A DNA stretch of 64,000 bases from Nematostella vectensis. Taxonomy: Eukaryota; Cnidaria; Anthozoa; Actiniaria; Edwardsiidae. This document shows, piece after piece, positions 1 through 14,100 of the stretch. The translations under genes and the position numbers were made by a program. The stretch is from the NCBI RefSeq assembly GCF_932526225.1, contig NC_064035.1:17349969-17413968 (forward strand), read 5' to 3'. The notes beneath the pieces were generated by a model. The model did no database searches, was not told the DNA's origin, and saw only the letters and a list, made by a program, of their open reading frames with translations. Position 1 is the stretch's first letter, and each line of letters opens with the position of its first letter.

Positions 1-1018
1 ATACGACTCAATACCCCGACGCGAATTCCATCTATAATAACGAAGCTCGAGAACTAAATATCACTTTGGAAGATAGTTTTCCTTCTTCTTCGACATATTA
101 AAAAAAATGAAATCATTGTTCGTCGGCTGATCTCCTGTTCTCCATTATAAATATCAAATGAAGCGATTTGCAATTCAAATTCTTAGCGCCTGTTCGATGC
201 AGATCACCGCTCGACTGAAAGTACATATCAACATGGCGGTCGCAGCTGAAAGGTTGAATAGCACACGTGTGGCTGTTAGACACAGATTCTACTAAACAGG
301 ACGAAATGATGCCTTACCCAAGATACACTTACACAAGATAGTCAAGGAAACACTAGTAAATTTACCCCTCTAGGGATTTGGGCGATTGTTTGAGCATAGC
401 GTCTTAAAGATACAGACAGTGTGACTGAAGTGAGTATAAATTGTACAGCAAATCAATTCCATCAACAAAGAACGGTTAGAATAATCGAAAGCAGCGAAGT
501 AGGAGATATCTTCCATCAGCACCAGTACCCTCGCCGAAAATCTTACCATACATACCAGATATGAGTTGGAGGTAGTGTGAGGATTCACATGGCTTGTTTA
601 CGGTAGAGAAGTGGGGAAAATCGAGGACGGATAAGTGAGGCACATTCAAGCGATTAGGTATTCCGTGCGCAACTCGTCCGCGCCGATACGCGGGAACTTG
701 GCACGTGATCTAGCAACTAGAGCCTCTCTCGCCGATCGTCTGTCTGTAAAACTCGGCGAGTGTCGGATGGCGAGTGTCGGATTTCGCTCTAAAAAAAAAT
801 GGGATTTTAGTTTTTCATTTCGAGTTTTAAAGATATGATTGCATTTTTTCATCGGTCGGTCGGCCGCGCGAGGCGATACTAGCAATGCTGACTGATGTTG
901 ATTTTAAAAATTGGAGAACTCAACTGTATTTGTATTCTCTCTAATGTCCCCTAGTTTATAGGGTTGGGTGGAAGGTAGAATTAGAGTTTATTGTTTGCTA
1001 CGCGCGATCTCATTGATT
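1..1018. other. Intergenic, no gene seen
   Basis: I found no convincing exon or RNA gene on either strand. Around 745-785 a short motif (ggcgagtgtcggat) is directly repeated twice. Reading frames here are short and have no recognisable protein features. Confidence 0.5.
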
Positions 1019-1028
1019 GATTAGCAGG

Positions 1029-1718
1029 GAGTGTAGGTTTTTGTCGAGGGTAAAATGTCGAGGGTCGAGGGAAACTTAATATTTATCGGAGAGACTCAGC
1101 GAATAGCTCATTCTACGCGCTTGAGTCCCAGGAGTACGATGTTCGGTACCTTTTATAGTTTTCGAGTAAATTGAGTTTTAGTGAACTTCGAAAAATGCCA
1201 ATAAACTCATCGAGTTTTTTTCCGAATTTTTTTTTTTTTTATGCCCGTTAGACTCCCCTGAATTTTGTGCATCTAGGAAAATTGAAGCGATTCAGAGATT
1301 CGCAGGGAACACTAACCTTGAAACGTGCTCCATTTCGTCCTCGAAGACCATATGTGCTTCTACAAAAACCCGAGGAGTGTAGGTGGCTGGACAACCTACA
1401 TTCCAATCCTCCTTCACTTCACTCACTTTCGTGGGAAAATGGAAAATTATCTGCAGGTACACTAGCGCCACAAAGTGTCCACTTTATTTTTCTTTACTGT
1501 TAAAAATAAGAATATCTGAATCGCTTCAATTTTCCTAGATGCACAAAATTCAGGGGAGTCTAAAGCGCATAAAAGATTTTTTTCCGAAACATCCGAAATT
1601 ATCTTCGTACTCCTGGGACTCAAGCGCGTAGAATGAGCTATTCGCTGAGTCTCTCCGATAAATATTTTAAAGTTACCCTCGACATTTTACCCTCGACCCT
1701 CGACAGAAACCTACACTC
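1029..1718. mobile_element. Non-autonomous long-TIR element, Mutator-like
   Basis: The left arm (from 1029, beginning gagtgtaggttt) and the right arm (ending at 1718, its reverse complement) match over roughly 120 bp at the outside. They match again over an inner block (about 1250-1300 against 1518-1565, sharing ctgaattttgtgcatctagg). The termini are flanked by gattagcagg (1019-1028) and gattagcggg (1719-1728), a 10-bp target duplication with one mismatch. No transposase is encoded. Long TIRs that start with G and a 9-10-bp duplication are typical of Mutator-like MITEs; that class assignment is inference. The left arm is about 70 bp longer than the right, so the arms have diverged by indels. 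Confidence 0.8.
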
Positions 1719-1728
1719 GATTAGCGGG

Positions 1729-2608
1729 ACGTACATCCCCTTACAGTTGTTGACAGGACCTTTGAGGTAATGACCAAAGACAAGTGCGGACACGAGTAGA
1801 CAGTGGGCAAAAGTTTGTCCTCGGCGGGCTGAAGATCAGAGGATGCGACGGCCTGCAGGCTGAGCTGGCCGTTTCGAAACAAAAAAACAAATTTGTTTAT
1901 CCTTGTCAATCAGGCCGTTGCGAAATGAAACATTATCGCAGGCAAACTATAGAATTGTACTAGTTGCAGCTTGCTCGACAATGGACAGAAATAGATCCCA
2001 GACGGATATTATATATGAGAGAGTTTTACCCGTTTTTGCAAACACTAGACGCTTCTATGTACCAAGCGTCCGTGTAGTGCGGATTGAGCCTTATACACAA
2101 TCATTCACGTCATCATCACCAGCCCCCCGATCTTCCCAGCCAGAAATGCTCTCTTTCTTCGCATGATCTTTTTCTAATCGGTGCACTTATTTACTTCTTG
2201 TAATAGAACAGACGGCTACTCGCATGATTCTAGGGTTTTTTTAGTTTATAGAAAACAGCAAAAGTCAAATGAGGCACAAATTGTGGACGCGGTAGATATA
2301 GGGATGCTTCGCCGATACCAGAGGCTCTCACTTTCATTTATTTACTCTACTGGGCAATTTTTTTGATATAATTGTGAACATTCAGTTTGAAAATTGGGTC
2401 TTTATGGTCCCCAGTATATCATTCGTGGTCAACTTCCTCAAGTAGCTGGGATTCCTGTGCACAAAAGTTGTTGATAGCGCCAGTCTCCCGCCTTCCGCTT
2501 GGTGATTCCCGAATGGTTCGAATGTCAGGGAAACGTGCCAGAACCTGACTTCTAAAAGCAAAGTCACAATTTGTGCACAAACTTCTTCACCATCTTTCAG
2601 TTTGCATC
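1729..2608. other. Intergenic / 5' flank of the synaptophysin-like gene
   Basis: No exon is supported here. The segment just before 2609 should contain the promoter and 5' UTR of the downstream gene, but I see no clear core promoter element. Confidence 0.4.
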
Positions 2609-4696
2609 ATGGCTCTTCTGTTTAGAGGGGAATCGAGGTGGAAGATTCTGTCGCATCCGCTGTTTTGGTTAAAAGTTGCAGAGATCGTAAGTTTGTGTTA
2701 ACTGAAAGTGAATCATTGTTGGCGCTTAGCTCACTAACTTATTCAATTTCCTGTTACAAGCTTCGATCAGAGAACCTTCTTTTATGTTAACTTAATTCCT
2801 TTGCGATTGTTAAACACCGATTTCACCAATTTATTTGCTCCAATTAAACAAAGTTTACCGCGATCAAGTGGCTGTTCAATCGCAGAGGACTACTACTATA
2901 CCCAGTACTTGATCAGTGCTCACACGCAAATATTTCAGTGTTTATAACACGCTTCAAATTCGCAGTATGACTAACAGCGTTACCCTTGACTACTGATCAA
3001 ACTGGTAGCGAATAAAACACTATAGGATAGAACCCCGCTAACAAACTGATTTCGAATCACAAGTTTCGAGGTAAACTTTTACACTGTATGCGACCATTTT
3101 TGTTGTAAACGCACCTCCGCTTTGCCCGCTACGACAAACATTCTCTACCATGTTTCATGATAAATTAAGTAGTTAGATAGGTACCCTAAATATTTTTTTG
3201 TTTGTTTATATTTTTATTTATCATTCATAAATAAGAAAAAACAGTATGCTTATAGACATTTCAGACAAAATTTTATTTTATTTTAGAAAAAAATATCTCA
3301 AAAAATTAATCCTAATTATCTTAATGTATAAGTAGGTTTGGTTTCCAGTTTACCTTTTTTATTTATTCCCTAGGTGTTTCCTCTCTTTATGTTTCCATAT
3401 TGCATCACTTATAACCAACAAGGAGGAGTGTATGTACATGACCAGAGCAAGTCCTGTAACATCACCCTGAAATATCCATTCAAGTATGACAACAGCACCG
3501 CAGTGTGCAGCCAAGAAGATGCCCCACCCATGTTTAGTTTTGACACAGCCATTAGTGTTTGTGCACAGTTCTTTGTGGGTGTGGCTATTTCGAGTGTTCT
3601 AGTAGCAGCCATTATGGTTGTTGTCTCAATTGTTGTACACAAGAATGGGGCAAAGGCCCGTATCGTTATCACAGTGGTGAGTACTTCAGTGTTCATTATA
3701 ATTAGTCTTCTCTGGGGGGGAGGGGGCAACCAGGCAAAGGAGTAAGGAGATGTGACGTTTCATTCAGTTCCTTGTGCTGCATGTTTGACTCAACACAACA
3801 AGACCTTCAAGCACCATAGCCATTTCTCTATTTAATTGAGACAATTGTGTGCTATGTTCTGATGATTTTTTTTTACTTTTTTTTCTCTTAATGCTGTCTT
3901 CTGCTTTTTATACAACTGTTCTCGCATATATTTATATACATTTTAAAGTAAATTATGTTTGAACCCCCCTGAAACTAATAATATGATCTAACAACCTGAA
4001 CTATGTGATACGAAGAACAGCATAATATGTCCTGTCTTGTTCAGGGATTAATAACATTCTTCCCCTAATTCCTCATAATTCTTGAGCACCACTTCTGAAA
4101 GAGATGCTCTGTACTCTGAATGCGGCTCTAAGTATAATATACTATTTATATACTAAGTTTTCATATTATTGAGCAAGGTTTTCCTTTTCAGGAACTGTTC
4201 CTGGACATACTGGTGTCTTTCCTCCTTGTGATTAGTACAAGTCTTTGGCTGTACAATTTGCTAAACCTCAAAAAGAAAGTGAATAATGAACTGTTGTACA
4301 TTGCTAATGTTGTGGAGAGAAGTCACTGCTTTGGACCTAACTACGAGAAGTGCATACCAACAGAATACGAGCCAGATTACTCTGTGCTTTTTGTTTCCCT
4401 TGTAAGTAACATTTTGGGAATTTTTGTAAGGGATGTTTTGTCTAGTGACTAAAAGAGGCATTGCACAAATGGACATGGAGGTTGTTTTGTTGATGTATAT
4501 CCCCCATCTCCAAGAAAATTTTTTAAGCTTTACACTTTTTGTTGATTTTTTTTTTCAGGGTTTTGGATATCTCACATTTGTCATTTGGCTGGTGAATACA
4601 GTGGCTGTCTACCGAGATCTCCTTGATTTAAGACACAGAGAGCCTGATGCATCACTCATTTGGACGCAGGAACTTCCAGAAACGTCAAACTCATGA
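2609..4696 (+). CDS. SYP: Synaptophysin-family four-TM vesicle protein
   Basis: Exons are 2609-2686, 3374-3676, 4192-4401 and 4559-4696. All introns have GT-AG ends and are phase 0; the product is 242 aa. It aligns with the synaptophysin/synaptoporin/SYPL MARVEL core. Shared features are an N-terminal charged segment leading into TM1 (about 17-38) and a luminal loop with Cys54 and Cys71, an NIT sequon at Asn55 and an aromatic YPFKY motif. TM2 (about 91-114), TM3 (128-149), a second luminal loop with Cys173 and Cys181, and TM4 (about 195-217) follow, then a short cytosolic tail. The paired loop cysteines are the family hallmark. The proline/glycine/tyrosine-rich tail of vertebrate synaptophysin is missing, so a general SYPL-like vesicle role is as likely as a synaptic one. 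Start: first ATG, directly before the conserved cytosolic segment. A poly(A) signal AATAAA lies at 5151. Confidence 0.85.
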
Positions 4697-7600
4697 TAAA
4701 GATCTCGTGAATCCCAAGTGGTGGGGAAGAAGTCCTAAATTGGCTTGGTTACCAGCTATGGTATTCAATACACCCACAAGTAATCATGGTGCTAGGCTAG
4801 CAATTGTATAGTTTCATCTGATCATAAACATGACACTTGAATTTTAATGCCAAAAATTTTATGATGAAACATCGCTTAAAGCTTAGATTAAAATGGCAGC
4901 AGGTAAGCCTAGCATGTTCTTGAACTCTCTACTTTGCCAACCTTTTATTTGAACGCTTTGCTATGCTACTACACTGGATAATATACCAATATTTTGACAA
5001 AAACCTCTAGATCTTTGTTCCACATTTCGTACATACAACAGAACAGTATGGTACTCAATCGATCAGTAGTAACATCTTATACAGTTATAACAGAATAACT
5101 TCCAAAAGATGAGATTCCTTTGTATCTACCATAATATAAAAACAATATATAATAAAAATAAGAAAATCTCGTTTATTTTCACACCTAATAATAGTCTATA
5201 ATAAAAAATAAAGATTAATCTGTTTTGGCTAAGCAAAGTGTTGCGTATTGATTTTTAAATGCTTTTTAACCAACCGAGAAGTGTATAGAAGTCTGCTCGT
5301 AAGGCCTAACATGATTGGCTAGATTACCTAATTGTTCTATTGTATTCTCGTTTTTCGTCTGCACCAATCCAATCTTCCGATACCTTCTACATGACCCAAC
5401 CAACTACCTTTTTGCTATTCGTAGTAAACTATCAACCCATTTGTTCCTATACCGGCCAATACTGCCCCACGCGCTTTTACCCAAGCGTAACGAAACACCA
5501 TAATGAGCTCAAAATTTTATGACACACCTACCAGGAATGTGATCTTTGTTATTTTTATAAGAAATACGTTTAGTTTTCAGGTCCAATTTGATGAGCTTCA
5601 AACCAATCTTGGCAGCTATCTAGAGTCTACTTCAACATGGAAGCTGCAATATGTATCACTGCAAACATGTTGTATCCTTCCAAATAAAACTGCAGGCACC
5701 TCATTCGATAGACTCATATGCAACCATATTGACCAAACCCACTCAACCGCCAAAAAGCGTTTTTTTTTCTGAATCGCAATGTTTTGCGTGTTATCGATGT
5801 CTGCGCTCCCCTCCCTCAGTAAATCCCGGCTACTCGCTCGTGATTACAATTTCAGAGAAGTTGAAAGACGGGGAGGGGGCACTCCCCTAAAAATAGACAG
5901 GGGTGATCTTTAGTAAAACTTCAATTTTATACTGCTTGCAGGCCGTTCTTTGGCGAACGTCAGTAAAGGGAAAAATGTCCGTGTTGGGCGCGGTCCTATG
6001 CCATCGGTTTGTCATGGCATAGGAGCAGAACAAAGGAAAGAAGGGACTGCAGACAATATTTTTTAAAATAGAATATACGCAGCCCTTTCTATCAGCCGTC
6101 CTTTCCGTGACGAGCAGAACAATTAAAATATGCGTAATAATCAAACCGACCTAACGCGCGCAACACTGTCGCTCGTTTCCCCTGCTCCACATCGACACAG
6201 AAAGCTCTGCGCAGGACTAGGCATTTTGCCGCCACCCGAAAATCGAGAGACCTAAAATGTTCACATAAATCAAAGCGAGTTAATTTACTTCATAACCAGC
6301 GACGCTCGCTCACATTACCTTTTTGACACGCCTGGACACGAATCTGCAGGGCGCGATGATTATAGTAAGAGTCAAACGGAATTCCCCACTCTGCAATCAT
6401 CATGCTTACAGCGCAAAGTACGTGAAACAGGAAGTCATAAAAAAGGCAAAATATTTTCAGGTTCGATCTCTTTTCTCCCCTCCTTTGACCACAACAAACA
6501 AAACGCTGTTACCAATTGTTTTTCCCTCGATTACCCAAAACCAAACGCAAGAGACAGCCAGTTACTAACATTTTTATTTTACAATTATATTTGCTGATGC
6601 TGTGGAAAGGTAATCAGTTAGTAAGGAATTTCTGTCCGATGTCAAATCATTAGACGATTGATCGTGTTTCAACAAACACCAAGCAACCCAACCCAAAAGT
6701 GTACTATCGTTGATATTATTTGTACTCCTACTTTGAGAACAGTAGTAAGTTGCTTTAAATTCGGGATTTTTGATCCCATATCAAGGAAAACCTTTTTTAA
6801 GCAATTCACTGTTCAGGAGGCAATTAATTGTTACCATGTTCCTCTTTTATCTTCTTAAAATTATGCCATTCTTAACAGATTATTGGTTGCACATGACTAC
6901 TAGAAAGGCAAATTATTTCATACCAGGTACAATAGTTTAGTTTCTGACGGCAGACTATTTTCAATTTTATATAGAGACATCAAGAATACGTTTTGATTGA
7001 ACTCCACCCCCTCTGCATCTCATCCACAATAAATGATACCTTCCCATCTATATCCCTCGAAGAAACATTATATTCATGAAATTTCGTTATAAAAACCATA
7101 AAACATGTAGTATTTTGGACTCCTGGCATTGTTCTAACTTTAACGATACCGCCTCTTATAAGAATAAAGATCCCAAGCATCTAATTACAAACTAATACAC
7201 ACACAGAAAGCACATGGGACAAAGCCATCTACTATAGTACAACAATTATCAATAATTCTTACTTCAACTTGTGGGAAGTTGGCTTTCTATTCTGTCTGAT
7301 TCAATCATACGAGTAGTGTCTTGGTTACATCTATTTTGATATTGTTTAAAAATGTAAAAAGACATCAAAGAGATATAAGAAATGTCGACTATTTATATAA
7401 AATAACAAAAAGAGCTTAAAAAATAAAAAAAAATATATAATCAAATATAAAATTAAGTGCCCAGTAAAGCTACAGACAAAATTTGCATAGAAATTAGACT
7501 GAAGCTGAGCATCATAGCCTGAAATTTGTGGTAGTTAAGGATTTTTAATATCATGGTGTACCAAAACTAACTTAGGAGCAAGAGGATATATGTTTATCTA

Positions 7601-10600
7601 CCCAACCTTAGTAACCCTTTCACCACAAATCCAGGCTATAAATCTAGGTAATCCAATTTAAACAAATTGGCACCACAAAAAAGAGAATGTCATATATGAA
7701 ATACTTTGGTATCCCACATACCAATAGGATAACACAAATAATAAACACAAATTTTAACTTTAACAAATCAGTTAAATTTGTATTGGAAACTGGAAACTTA
7801 ACAACTGGAAATTTTACCTTTTTGGTAAAAAAAAAAGAATCTTGAAAAACATTTTAGTATAAAAAATTAAATGTTGACAGTGTTATGTGATCTTGAATAA
7901 AAATAGAACCAATTTCAGGTATGTTATGATTTGAATCATCATGGCTAATACCATCATTTGATACAAATGAACAATCTTTGAACATTCAGCAATTTCTGAA
8001 CAACTTTTCTAAGCAATATGCTTAATTAATATACAATCATCTTCAAGATGATGATGATGTCAAGATCTCACACAATTCATCTGAAAGACCTTAAATTCTT
8101 ATACTAAATACACTTAAAAACTTCTTTGAAGTGTTTGTTATAAGATCTTACCATAATACGAATATCGTGAAACCCATGGCATAAAAACCATGCCCAAGTT
8201 GGGTTTACTGTCACCTATAAAATATTTATCATAGTAGTATATAAGATCAGTTATATTAATTCAGCACTGAAAACAGACTCAACTAAAAAGATAGCACAAT
8301 AAAAAAGTGGTATACAATAACTTGCTATCAAGTCTCAGTCTTGTATGGGTTGGCTCTTAAAGATTGGCATTTCAAAAAGATCATGTAATGAATGTTAAAT
8401 GAAGCCTTAGTAAACCATTAGTAATCAGAAATATGCACTATAAAATAGTGCTGAAAAATGTCGACTCTACAGACTAGGGTTTCCATAATTTTTTAACCAA
8501 TAGATACTCTTTTTCATGTCTAACCAGCCCCTGTTGAACCAGTTCTTAACTGCAGGTGTTCAATAAGCAAACCACTTTATGATATATTATGATACATTAA
8601 ATTGGAATTACCACATCCATAATAATCTATTAATCATGATGCTGACTTATCTCTAATAAGGATATTAGAGCTATCATTTACAAAAGCAAGATGCTTTGCC
8701 AAAGCTAAGAAGTATGTAACATAATAAACTCTGAATAACTCCAAAGTTTTTAAAAAAGTTTTAAAAAGAACTCTGATTATTATTCCCATTATTTCTACAA
8801 AAGCCTACAGGTATTATTATCTAATGTTTTAAAACCGGTTACAGATTCATTCATTTCTTATTCTACATAAGTAGACAATAAAATTTACCAAAAAACAGCA
8901 AGAAATTTAATAAAATTGGTCTTAGGAAGACAGCAAGCAATGTAGGCAAAAACCTTATAAAATGTATGTAGAAATACGTTGCTAGTGGCTGGTATGCTTG
9001 GTGAGTATAAGGTGAGTGACTGTAAAAATACATAAACAGTTCTTAAGGTAGATGGAGTTTACAGACATTTCTGTGTAACTATGTCTTAATTCTAGCTAGC
9101 GACTATAATGAAAAGGTAATGACCTCAAACGCCTGTAAACTCTGTTTTAAGAGCTTTTTATGTTACAAGTACTTTACTGTTAAAGGCAGTGAATCATATA
9201 ACTAGATTTGAATAATACTAATTCAAGTAATAATGGCAGCTTTATCTGGGTGACTTTGCCATGCCAAAAAAATGGATATTACTATAATATAAACAAGCTA
9301 AAATTACTTCCCCCATCATTATTAACACAATGCTAAAAATATATAATAAAAGCCAATCAATGAGCCAAACACCATTCTGAATTTCTAAATAATGTAATAG
9401 TTAAACTTGTTTACTTGGTACCTACTGTAAGAGTTTTACACAATCATGTATCACAACAAACTGTTACCCATCGCTGAGCTTGTCCTTGTTTATAAAATCC
9501 TTGGCAGAACCAGATCTTGGTAATGTTTGTGTGTCCTTTATAAGTGGGTCCATTCCAGTGCATGATAAATCTTGTTAAAACTTGATATAAATGGCAAACA
9601 GCTCCTGTACATCAGAGCTCTTGTTGGTCTTGGTGAACTACTTCTACTACAAACAGTTTAGAAACAACTATTCTACATAAACAACAACTAGCCACAACAA
9701 CAACAACAACTTCCACTGAGCCTGGTTACCTTATATTTGACCTTTCCCCAAAAAGAAATTTGTCCATGTGCTATAATAGTGAAATTCAACATTATTAACT
9801 GCGAGAACATCAATAAATCATGTTTCTATCAGAAAAAAACTATACCAAAGATTGCTTTTAAAGTGGACACAAAATTGATAAAAAACATTAGACAAATTAG
9901 AAAGGATTTTTGTAAAGCAAATAATGATATTAAAAAATATGGCAGCCTTTCTAACAAGAATTGGCAGCATCTTGAAGTACTGTTTTTGAGACTGCACTAA
10001 ATGTAGAAGCTAACAAAGAAGTAAGCTCCGAACACAGAACTTGAAATAGAGAAAACCAAGGTATGGGTATACTTTATCTAGAAATTACCTAAGGTTTCGT
10101 GAAGGAAAAGTATAATTAAAGCAAAAATCAGCAAAACCCCTAACTAGATGGTATAATTAGGAATTAACACAAGTTTGAAATTATATGTTGTACTACTCTT
10201 TGAAAACTATAACACTTAAAATGTCAGCAAAACAGATGTTACTAAAGAAGCATACAACAATAAACTTCAGACGTGTGATGATTCATTTTCCTGTTTCCAC
10301 ATGCAAAGTTATCTTACAGCTCGTCTGTCGCCTTTCTATATACACCATCTAGATTGGATAATTGCCAAAAATGGACATTTTTTCATCAGTTAATTGCCTG
10401 AATTTAGCCAAAGACCTTAGAAACATTAAATCATATTTCGCAAATAAGGATTTTTAAGTCCATCAAACAAAGGTTTTATAAACCACAGTAACAATCTCTT
10501 TTACAGTGAAAGATATCAAAATCTACCCTTTTCTGATCAATAATGGTTGCAATATCCTGATCTTAAACAGCTTTGAAGTGAAAGGAGTAATTTTGTGTCT

Positions 10601-11125
10601 AAAAATTTATAAGCAGAAAATATTATTTAATAAAATTAGCTGAAACCAAAACATTAATTTTAAGAATAAAACTACATTTCAGATTTTAAAGTTTATACAC
10701 ATCAAAGCATAGCAATGCCTATAAAAATTAATATAGTATTATAAATCCACAATACAGTAATGAAAATAGTAGTAATACAGAAATGAAATTGATGACTTTG
10801 TAATAAATTATAAGGAGTTGTACCAGGCTCAATGAAAAAAAAAAAACAACTACAAATCAGCCAAATGACAAATGTCAAACAAACAACCATACACATCAAA
10901 GACAAACGACAAGAGCTTAAGAACACACAGCCAGAGCTAACTAAAACACAATTGGGGCTAACTAACACACAAATGGGGCTAACTAACAATAACTATACAG
11001 CAAAAAGACATCGCAATCACACAAATAGAGCAAGTAGTAATCAGAGTAGACTGGAGCAGGGTAATTCAAGGGTCTACAAGAAGCTTAAAACATAGTTTGA
11101 ACCATAACAGCACGAGTAAGCTTCT
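4697..11125. other. AT-rich intergenic region with 3' UTRs
   Basis: This holds the 3' UTR of the synaptophysin-like gene (poly(A) signals at 5151 and about 5206) and, on the other strand, the 3' UTR of RBM33 below 11126. From about 6900 to 10700 the sequence is very AT-rich, with no ORF showing coding character on either strand. Around 10915-10985 a short imperfect direct repeat (ctaactaacacacaaatgg type) occurs. I see no tRNA, rRNA or protein gene. Confidence 0.5.
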
Positions 11126-14100
11126 TCACAAGAAATCCACAGTGATTTGAGAATCATCCACAACAGTTCTGAAAAACAAAAAAATGTATAGCCTTATGAA
11201 ACTTGCTGCAAAAAATTATTTGCCATTCTTTTTATCTGAAAGTGCCATTGTCAACCTTGGTTCATTTACTATTAGGCACATGTCCTAAAATCTAAAAATA
11301 ACCATCTAAAAACAAAGGTTAATACTTTATCTACAACATTCAATCGAAAATATGGCTTCCCCAAATCGGCTACTGGAAATGGATGCTTTTCACATTCTGT
11401 ACTTTGCTAGGATGTCAAAATGGCAGCTGTTTTAGGTATGTTGTATGCCAGTTAGTCATCCTTCATCTACAGTATCAACACATGTTGGCCGGGTGCCACA
11501 TACGGCCTTATATAAGTTTTCACATAATAATTTTTTTAACATCTTACCTGTGAAACTTGCGGCGACAAGCTAGTGCATGCTCATTTTTCTCAAATGTAAC
11601 AAGGGCTTTGTGTTTAGTGGTTGACATTTTCAATTGCTGGTAAGGGGAAATAAACATTACAACATTAATATGTAGTTTACTTTCATTCCTTGAATATTCT
11701 ATTATTTCCCTATATTCGATATTCTATTTTTTATCAAACATTTCCAAGGATTTACATCTATTGAAGTTAAGGTTGCACTCGAGAATCAATGTAACCGTAA
11801 CCTGCAGTGGTTTAAGAGTAACATGACTGGCTGAATCCTGATCCCTGAAGGCTGTGTGATCGTTTAGAGGTACATAAACAAGACTGCTAAAGCTTTCCTA
11901 ACCTGTGATTGCTTTTATTTATGCTTTTTTTCTTATTTATTTGGTACCCATGAAGAGCTGTGGGTTATAACACATGGCTTCTCAGAGTGCAACCAGGTTA
12001 GTACATTTTATACTATACTGAAGATATCAGGCCTTCCGGGATTATGCGCCGATGCGATAGCACATAATTTCGCTCAGAGCGCATAATTTGCATAATTGCA
12101 ATAAATGCATAATGGCGCATAATTTGCAAAAAAATTTGACAAAATGATTAATAACGATGTTTTTTTTCATACCTTGAGAGATACATAGACCTTTTTCCCA
12201 GTAAATATCGTACATTTTTGCAGGAAAAAGCCGGAATTTTAACAGCGCATTTTTGTAAACAAGATTGAACTGCGCAAAACAACTAGGCGTTCTCTGCTGA
12301 TAACCGTTAGTCCCTGTGCTCTAGTTTTTTATATAACACGTGCCATTATTGGAAGAAATATAACCAATCGCAGCTTAGGAAAGAAAATAGCGATTTTTTT
12401 CGCGGGAAACATCTTTCCTTTTTGTGTTTTCGCTTCTAAAATGGATTCTTTTGTAAGAAAGACACCGAATAATTCCAAGAAACAAACAAAGAAATGTAAT
12501 GTAACACCTCAAGAGCGGCAAGCCAATATCCTGGAAAGTTTCATGCTGAACATGATCTTCTATTTTGTTCAGCTTGTAACGTTGTCATGGATAATCGAAA
12601 AAACAAAACAGAAACGATTGGTCAGTAGCTGTTTTTTTTATTCCCTATTGGGAGGTTTGGTTCCAATTAAGTTAAATAATGCAGCTCTTTTATATGTCAA
12701 CACGGCACATAAACAATCCGTTGTATTCAGACACTTGATTTGCAAGTTTAAGTAATTGAAGCACTTAAAATTTTCGCTTACAAAGTATTGCGCAATTAGC
12801 ATAATAGGTGCATAATTCCCAAAATTTGGCGCATAATTTAAAAAAAAAACACATAATTTCAGAAGCCCTGACATATCAATAGATGAACACTCTGGAATGG
12901 AATAGGTGAACACTATGGAATGAAACAGTAAATACCAGAGTGTTCACTGCTTCAAATGGTTCTTTACCTGTATAGGGCCAATACCGACAAGAAGTTCCTT
13001 GAGCCTGCTAGGGGTGATGAGATCTGGTAGTGACCCCATCACTACACGGTTGCTTGGCTTGCCGCCACTTGAGCTTTTGCTAACAACAACTCTGCTCGAC
13101 TTGCTCTCAGGGGGCTTATTCTTACTCTCAGAAGGCCCAACTACGATCCGCTTTAAGTTAAAATAATCATCAAGGATAAGCAAGCAATAAGATTCTTATT
13201 CAAGGTAAAAGATACATGGATTTCAACAGGAAAACAGGGTCTGGAAAACATAATGTATGTCCTTGAATTGTTGCGAGTTGTTTTCATGTTTTTAATTAAT
13301 AATAAAACAAGTGACACACCTTAGAGGAACCTTCTGAATGTTTGGAGTCATCTCGACTTCTTCTTGAGGATCGTTCCCGATCTCGACCATCCCCTCCTGA
13401 TCTGTCACGTTCTCTTTCACGTTCCCTTGGCCTCTCCCGGACGCGCTCTCGCTCTCTGTCCCTTCTAGTATCTCTCGCCCTTTCTCTGTCTCTATCAGCA
13501 CGATCTCTTTCCAGCTCTCTGTCACGATATGTCTCCCTATCACGTACAGGCCTATCTCTCTCTTGTCGGTCCCTCTCCGGTCGGCCAAATCTTTCCCTGG
13601 AGGGCCTGATTTCCCTTGGACGCTCTCTTGGTGGTCGTCCTCTAGGCCTTTCAGCGGACCGTGAGAAGTCGCGCCTTGGCTCCCTGTCAGTGTGTCTGGG
13701 CTTGACTGTTGTGCGCGTGTACTTGGGAGTTGGTGATCCAGAGATGGACTTGGAGAAAGATCTTGACCTTGACCTCGAATAAGACCTTTAAAAGCAATAA
13801 AAGTATTTTAATTAAAAATTCTAATCTAATAGAAAAATCAATAATAGTTTAGTGGACAAAATAAGCTTCCATGTCTTTGGAAAGGTCCTTCTCAAAGAAG
13901 GCCAATCATGTCACCATTCTACACTCAATAGCCAGTCACACAACATTCCACTGGCTAACTCAAGAGATTAATAGTACTTTTTTATCCAATATTCTTACTA
14001 GTACTGTACATTAGTTATATTGAAAGTAGACCTCTGTAACTTCAAACACAAACAATAGCAAAGGAGAGACGGGCCAACATCCTTTTATTTCATATTGAGC

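Noticed and set aside
13342-13782. Plus-strand Ser/Leu/Arg-rich ORF
   Set aside because: Antisense shadow of the RS/RD-rich RBM33 exon 13320-13785, which fits the reconstructed minus-strand frame and splice sites.
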